Part shown: positions 59,390-64,000 of the stretch, one piece after another
Numbering within the stretch: position 1 is the stretch's first letter
Layout of the letters: the number at the start of each line of letters is the position of its first letter
NCBI GenBank assembly: GCA_020636095.1
Contig: JACJYN010000002.1
Coordinates: forward strand, 2,046,001 to 2,110,000
Direction: 5' to 3'
DNA length: 64,000 nt
DNA from: Lewinellaceae bacterium
Lineage (GTDB): Bacteria; Bacteroidota; Bacteroidia; Chitinophagales; Saprospiraceae
The notes under the pieces: generated by a model
What the model saw: only the letters and a program-made list of their open reading frames with translations
Told to the model about the DNA's origin: nothing
The model's database searches: none
Position numbers and translations under genes: made by a program

Positions 59390-60811
59390 CTACTCCTGCC
59401 CGACATCCCTCAGTTCGAGCAAAACCACATTCTCGATGTGGTGCGTATGCGGAAACATGTCTACCGGCCGGGCCTTTCGCACGCTGTACTTCGCATTGAG
59501 CAGCTGCAGGTCACGGGCCTGGGTAGCCGGATTACAACTCACGTAAACGATGCGCGGTGATTCCAGTTGTAGCAGCATATCCACCACTTTGGGGTGCATG
59601 CCGGCGCGCGGCGGGTCGGTGACCAGGAGGTCGGGGCGGCCGTGCTGAGCAGCGAATGCCGGCGTCAGGATATCCTTGACATCGCCGGCATAAAAGCGGG
59701 CGTTGCCGATGCCGTTGAGTTCGGCATTGGCCCGGGCATCTTCGATGGCTTCGGGAATTTCCTCAATGCCGACTACCTGCCGGCAGTTGCCGGCCAGGTA
59801 AAGGGCGATGCTGCCAATACCGGTGTATAAGTCATAGACGTTTTCCGTACCCTTCAGGCCGGCAAACTCCATGGCCACGTCGTATAGCACCTTGCCCTGG
59901 TAAGTATTGGTCTGAAAAAAGGACTTGGGGCCCACCATAAAGCGGACATGGCCCAGCTGCTCTTCCACATACCCCTTGCCGGCGTACGGGATCATGTCGA
60001 GATCATAAAGAAAATCATTCAGCTTGGTGTTGATGCAGTAGCAAAGCGTAGTAATCTGAGGAAAGGCTTCCAGAAGAGCGTCCATGAAAGGGCGGGTGCG
60101 GGATGGATCGTCCTGGTGAAAACTGAGCAGCACCAGCACTTCTCCCTGAGTAGTAATGCGAAACATAACCTGCCGCAGCAGCCCCTGATGCTCCCGGGCA
60201 TCGTGAAACGAAAGGCCTTGCTCGATGGCGATACGCCGGATGCCATTGCGCAACTCATTGGAAGGCTCTTCCTGTAGCCAGCAGTGGGTGATATCTACTA
60301 CCTTATCGAAAGCGCCGGCGCGATGAAACCCCAGCACATTTTCCTCATTGGAGACATCGCTGTTGATCTCCTCGCGGGTCAGCCAGCGCTTGTTGGAAAA
60401 GCTGAATTCGAGTTTGTTGCGGTAGTATTGAATGCGCCCGGCCGGAATAATGGGAAGGAATTCCTCCACCTCTACCCTGCCAATACGCTGCAGCGCGTCT
60501 TCCACTACTTTCTGTTTGTGGCGGGCCTGCGCTTCATAGGAGAGGTGTTGCCACTGACAGCCCCCACATACATCGTAATGCTGGCAGAAAGCTTTCACCC
60601 GGTCTTCAGAGTAATGATGGAAGTGCTGGGGAACCCCCATTAGTGACCCCTTCTTTTTGCGCAGGGCCAGCACGTCCGCTACGTCCCCAGGCGCTGTATT
60701 ATCGGCAAAAACAACCAGTCCTTCTTCACTTCGGCCCACCGAACGGCCCTTGTCGGCCATACCGGTAAACGTAACGTTCGGTATCAGTTGAGGTTTTCTC
60801 CTTCTTCCCAT
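59390..60811 (-). CDS. rlmD: 23S rRNA (uracil-C5)-methyltransferase RlmD-like
   Basis: 473 residues from MGRRRKPQLIPNVTF; a promoter box lies 27 bases upstream, so the much longer in-frame extension (to 61042) is rejected. TRAM domain at about 10-70, iron-sulfur cysteines in CQHYDVCGGCQWQ, SAM-binding VYDLYTGIGSIALYLAGN, DPPRAGMHPKVV, and the catalytic Cys in YVSCNPATQARD. It methylates a uridine of 23S rRNA (U1939-type); RlmC/TrmA-like specificity cannot be excluded. Confidence 0.92.
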   Translation of the reverse strand: MGRRRKPQLIPNVTFTGMADKGRSVGRSEEGLVVFADNTAPGDVADVLALRKKKGSLMGVPQHFHHYSEDRVKAFCQHYDVCGGCQWQHLSYEAQARHKQKVVEDALQRIGRVEVEEFLPIIPAGRIQYYRNKLEFSFSNKRWLTREEINSDVSNEENVLGFHRAGAFDKVVDITHCWLQEEPSNELRNGIRRIAIEQGLSFHDAREHQGLLRQVMFRITTQGEVLVLLSFHQDDPSRTRPFMDALLEAFPQITTLCYCINTKLNDFLYDLDMIPYAGKGYVEEQLGHVRFMVGPKSFFQTNTYQGKVLYDVAMEFAGLKGTENVYDLYTGIGSIALYLAGNCRQVVGIEEIPEAIEDARANAELNGIGNARFYAGDVKDILTPAFAAQHGRPDLLVTDPPRAGMHPKVVDMLLQLESPRIVYVSCNPATQARDLQLLNAKYSVRKARPVDMFPHTHHIENVVLLELRDVGQE

Positions 60812-60837
60812 AGGTGATTTTTTTGGCTTTCGAGGAG

Positions 60838-60845
60838 CAAAGGTA
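60838..60845 (-). promoter_or_regulatory. Bacteroidota -7 box for rlmD
   Basis: Minus-strand TACCTTTG, 27 bases before the rlmD ATG. Confidence 0.55.
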
Positions 60846-61287
60846 CAAAAGTAGCCGCACTGTTGCATTCGTGGGCTCCCATCTAAAGTTGGACATAAAG
60901 CTACGGGGGCATGTATGTTGTACGAGCCAATGGCAGCCCTCGGGCATGTTCGGTGTACGAGGCTGCCCAACCGCATCCGTTGAGCTACCTTCAACGGACA
61001 CCGACAGGCGCCCAGGCTGTTAATCTTTTCCAAACTATTCACTTATCATATTGTTTTTCTTATCTTATGAATCATTTTTTCACTAAGCAACGCGCGATTA
61101 ATAAGTGTCGTGTTTCGATAGGCAAGTGATTTTTTCTTTAGCCAAAGCCTGCCCCGCAGCATTGCGGGGGCGAGGGTTCCCGACCTTAGCAGTGCTAAGG
61201 GAGGCGGTTCCTCAACGCAGGATAAAGGAAAAAGCACTCCTAGAAAACCGACAGTTATTGATAGCGCGTCGCTAAACGCATCTTCCG
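60846..61287. other. Intergenic region between divergent rlmD and M16 protease genes
   Basis: About 440 bases without a supported gene. 60900-61030 has a bulged GGCAGCC.TCG/CGAGGCTGCC stem and Pro/Arg-rich non-family frames. 61140-61210 holds two neat hairpins: CCCCGCA/TGCGGGG (61152-61158 with 61163-61169) and CCTTAGC/GCTAAGG (61184-61190 with 61194-61200). Possibly a REP-like pair or a regulatory leader of the protease gene. Confidence 0.5.
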
Positions 61288-64000
61288 ATGATACAACTAC
61301 CTCCCCGGGTTGGGCTGAGTATGCTCGCCCTATTCCTGTTTTCTCAGGCTGCGCTGGCACAAGCGCCGAAATTGCCGGAAGGCATCACCCAACTGGCATC
61401 AGTAGAAGGCATTACCGAATACCGGCTGGAAGATAACGGCCTCCGCATCCTGCTGTTTCCGGATAATTCCAAGCCAACTGTTACTGTCAATGTGACCTAT
61501 CTGGTAGGCTCCCGCCACGAGGGTTACGGCGAGACGGGCATGGCGCACCTGCTGGAGCACCTCGTGTTTAAGGGCACGCCCGATCATCCCAATATTCCCC
61601 AGGAGCTCACCGAGCACGGCGCCCGCCCCAACGGAACGACCTGGTACGACCGCACCAATTATTTCGAGACGTTCAGCGCTACGGAAGAAAACCTTCGCTG
61701 GGCACTGGATATGGAAGCCGACCGCATGGTCAATTCCTTTATTGCCGCCAAAGACCTGGAAAGTGAAATGACCGTGGTGCGCAATGAGTTTGAACGAGGT
61801 GAAAACAGCCCTAGCCGGGTGCTCATGGAGCGGGTTATGTCAACGGCCTACCTCTGGCACAACTACGGCAAATCGACCATTGGCGCCCGCGCCGACCTCG
61901 AGCATGTGCCCATTGACCGCCTGCAGGCTTTCTACCACAAGTATTACCAGCCGGATAATGCCTATCTGGTGATTGCCGGCAAGATTGACCCGGAACAGAC
62001 ATTGGCTATGATCAAGCAATACTTCGGCCGCATACCCCGCCCGGAACGGGAGCTCATTCCCACCTACACCCGTGAGCCGGTTCAGGATGGGGAACGCTTC
62101 GCCGAATTGCGGCGCGTAGGCGATGTGCAGGTGGTAAGCTGCGCCTACCACATCTGCCCGGGCAGCCATTCCGATTACCCGTCCATTCAAGTATTGATGG
62201 AACTGCTCACCAGCGAACCGGGCGGCCGGCTGTACAAAGCCCTGGTCGAGTCCGGAAAAGCCAGTTCACAGTATGGCTGGGCAGCCGGCCTGCGCGAGCC
62301 CGGCTTCGCCTATTTTTCTGCCGATGTGCTCAAGGAAAAGAGCCTGGCCGAAGCCGAAGCCGCCATGTTGTCCACTATCGATGAATTGCGCGAAGACCTG
62401 CCTAATGCAGAAGAAGTAGAGCGCGCGAAAAACCGCTTGATGAAAAACTTCAACCTGTTTTTCCGCAACAGCGACCGGGTAGGGCTGTCGATGAGCGGAT
62501 ACCTGGCTCAGGGCGATTGGCGGCTGGCATTCCTCTACCGCGACCGCCTGGAACAGGTGACGCCCGAACAGGTGCAGGCCGTGGCCAAACGCTACTTCAA
62601 ACCCAGCAACCGAACTGTCGGCCGCTTCCTGCCCGACGCCAACCCGGACCGGGTGGAAGTACCGGATGTGCCCGATATCGAGGCCATGGTCAGGGATTAT
62701 AAAGGAAAAGAAACGATTGCCGAGGGCGAAGCCTTTGACCCTTCCTGTGAGAATATCGAGAACCGGACCAGCCGCGGCGAATTCGGATCGACCCTGGAAT
62801 ATGCCCTGCTGCCAAAAGAGACCCGCGGCGACGCCGTTGTGGCGCGTTTGTCCCTCCGCTTTGGCAACCTGGAAAGCCTCAAAGGCCAGCAAATGGCGGC
62901 CCGATTCGCCGGCATGATGCTCGATAAGGGCACCGAAAACCTGAGCCGCCAGGAGCTGGAAGATAAACTCGATGAGCTCAAAGCACGCATCCGTATCGGT
63001 GGCGGCGCCTCGGGCGCTTATGTCTCTATCGAAACCGAACGGGACATGCTACCCGAAGTGATTTCCCTGGTGGGAGAAATGCTGCAAAAATCTACCTTCC
63101 CGGAGGAAGAGTTCGAAAAAATACGCCAGGAAGAGTTGGCTTCTATCGAAGAGCAACGTTCGGAACCCAACGCCATCGCTTATACTGAAATGCAGCGCCG
63201 CCTCAACGCTTACGATGAGGATGATCCGCGTTATACCATGACGCCGGATGAAGAAATTGCAGCCATCAAAAGCCTTACACTGGAAGAGGTAAAGGCGTTT
63301 TACGAAAAATTCTACGGCGCGTCCGACGCCACCATCGCCATCGTTGGAGATTTTGATAAAGGCCAGGCGGAAACCGCCCTCAACGACAACTTCAAGGCAT
63401 GGGAAAGCCCCAGTCCCTATCAACGGCTTTCAGATGAATTCTACCAGCCCGAACCGGCCAGCGTGGAGTTGGAAACACCGGATAAGGCCAACGCGATGTT
63501 CCTGGCCGCCCAAAACCTGAAAATGAATGTGGATCATCCGGATTATCCAGCTATGATGCTGGGCAACTTTATGCTGGGCGGCGGCTTCCTCAATTCCCGG
63601 CTGGCTACCCGCATTCGCCAGAAAGAAGGCCTTAGCTACGGCGTGGGCTCCTTTTTCAGCGCCGATGACCGGGACGAAACGGCCACCTGGCAGACTTACG
63701 CCATCTACGCGCCCGAAAACGCCGAGGCGCTGGAAAAGGCATTCCGGGAGGAGATCGAGAAGGCTTGTAAAGAAGGGTTCACCGCCGAGGAGGTAAAAGC
63801 CGCCAAGAGCGGCTGGCTGCAGAGCCAGCAGGTGCGCCGCGCCCAGGACAATTCCCTCTCCGGCGCCCTCAATAGCTACCTCGACCTGGACAGGACGATG
63901 AAATGGGATGCCGAACTGGAAAGCAAAATCGACGCCCTGACGCCGGAGCAAATCAATGCCGTCATGGCCAAATACCTCGACCTCAACAAAATGGTCATCG
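61288..64000 (+). CDS. M16 family zinc metalloprotease, 3' end outside the window
   Basis: 904 residues are visible and the frame is still open at the window end. Signal peptide MIQLPPRVGLSMLALFLFSQAALAQ implies periplasmic or envelope location. The first M16 domain has the inverted zinc motif HLLEHLVFKGT with the distal Glu expected in VRNEFERGENS; a second, inactive half follows (ENRTSRGEFGSTLEYALLPK..., SDATIAIVGDFDK, RIRQKEGLSYGVGS). This is the fused two-repeat arrangement of pitrilysin-type and PqqL-like peptidases. It probably degrades peptides or processes exported proteins. Confidence 0.93.
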   Translation, partial: MIQLPPRVGLSMLALFLFSQAALAQAPKLPEGITQLASVEGITEYRLEDNGLRILLFPDNSKPTVTVNVTYLVGSRHEGYGETGMAHLLEHLVFKGTPDHPNIPQELTEHGARPNGTTWYDRTNYFETFSATEENLRWALDMEADRMVNSFIAAKDLESEMTVVRNEFERGENSPSRVLMERVMSTAYLWHNYGKSTIGARADLEHVPIDRLQAFYHKYYQPDNAYLVIAGKIDPEQTLAMIKQYFGRIPRPERELIPTYTREPVQDGERFAELRRVGDVQVVSCAYHICPGSHSDYPSIQVLMELLTSEPGGRLYKALVESGKASSQYGWAAGLREPGFAYFSADVLKEKSLAEAEAAMLSTIDELREDLPNAEEVERAKNRLMKNFNLFFRNSDRVGLSMSGYLAQGDWRLAFLYRDRLEQVTPEQVQAVAKRYFKPSNRTVGRFLPDANPDRVEVPDVPDIEAMVRDYKGKETIAEGEAFDPSCENIENRTSRGEFGSTLEYALLPKETRGDAVVARLSLRFGNLESLKGQQMAARFAGMMLDKGTENLSRQELEDKLDELKARIRIGGGASGAYVSIETERDMLPEVISLVGEMLQKSTFPEEEFEKIRQEELASIEEQRSEPNAIAYTEMQRRLNAYDEDDPRYTMTPDEEIAAIKSLTLEEVKAFYEKFYGASDATIAIVGDFDKGQAETALNDNFKAWESPSPYQRLSDEFYQPEPASVELETPDKANAMFLAAQNLKMNVDHPDYPAMMLGNFMLGGGFLNSRLATRIRQKEGLSYGVGSFFSADDRDETATWQTYAIYAPENAEALEKAFREEIEKACKEGFTAEEVKAAKSGWLQSQQVRRAQDNSLSGALNSYLDLDRTMKWDAELESKIDALTPEQINAVMAKYLDLNKMVI

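Noticed and set aside
60890..61030. Possible tRNA or structured RNA between rlmD and the protease gene
   Set aside because: Only a bulged stem is found; no cloverleaf, anticodon arm or CCA-type acceptor end could be drawn.
60812..61042. 77-residue N-terminal extension of RlmD
   Set aside because: The extension is Arg/Pro/Cys-rich without family similarity and spans the promoter box at 60838.

Overview
This window is a chromosomal segment of a Bacteroidota bacterium, most likely from the Saprospirales (Lewinella/Phaeodactylibacter-like). The evidence is the DUF4290 protein, the futalosine-pathway gene mqnC, promoter boxes of the Bacteroidota type TAnnTTTG, an almost complete lack of Shine-Dalgarno sites, a small basic ribosomal-type protein (MPCGKKRKRH...) known from this phylum, and a metacaspase/CHAT/LytTR gene set common in large-genome members. 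Coding density is high and base composition is moderately GC-rich, with a few clearly AT-rich patches (about 29.1-29.5 kb, 41.56-42.65 kb and 54.6-57.4 kb). I found no rRNA, tRNA or CRISPR array.

Layout. 0-1.7 kb: end of a DUF4290 gene and murA. 1.8-10.7 kb (minus strand): a LytTR response regulator, a caspase-like protease, a TPR/LytS-type histidine kinase, a second full-length paralogous caspase-like protease, and an unsecreted PG-binding/amidase protein. 11-12.2 kb: a collapsed SNF2-helicase/SWIM-protein locus and a small hypothetical gene. 12.3-29 kb: a redox supercluster. On the minus strand it holds a bidirectional NAD-linked NiFe hydrogenase condensed into three structural genes (hoxEF, hoxUY, hoxH) plus its maturation protease. 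Divergently on the plus strand it holds an oversized pyruvate:ferredoxin oxidoreductase with its own C-terminal ferredoxin, then rnfCDGEA, a small NqrM-like membrane protein, an FNR-type flavoprotein and rnfB. Together these could move electrons between pyruvate, ferredoxin, NAD(P)H, H2 and an ion gradient.

29-54.6 kb: mostly housekeeping genes. These are thiolase, a hydrolase pseudogene, purine nucleoside phosphorylase, mqnC, the rimP-nusA-infB group, a CHAT/TPR protein coupled to a CYTH protein, ribosomal protein S1, acyl-CoA ligase/RidA, apaG-gmk-yicC, HU, a TPR protein, a bL38-like protein, RNase G and a glycosyltransferase. 54.6-57.4 kb: an AT-rich type II restriction-modification island (control protein, m5C methyltransferase, BglII-family endonuclease). 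The endonuclease gene is split by a 151-bp MITE-like element flanked by 8-bp target duplications; removing the element in silico restores the reading frame exactly. 57.4-64 kb: rfbA, a lone receiver protein, a hypothetical protein, rlmD, and an M16 zinc protease that runs off the end.

The most noteworthy signals are the MITE-split BglII-like gene, the operon with two caspase-like proteases flanking a tethered sensor kinase, the fused hydrogenase whose HoxE-like domain has lost three of four cluster cysteines, the NqrM-like and FNR-like additions to the Rnf operon, a CHAT gene with a sharp internal composition break, and three unrelated palindromic non-coding elements.
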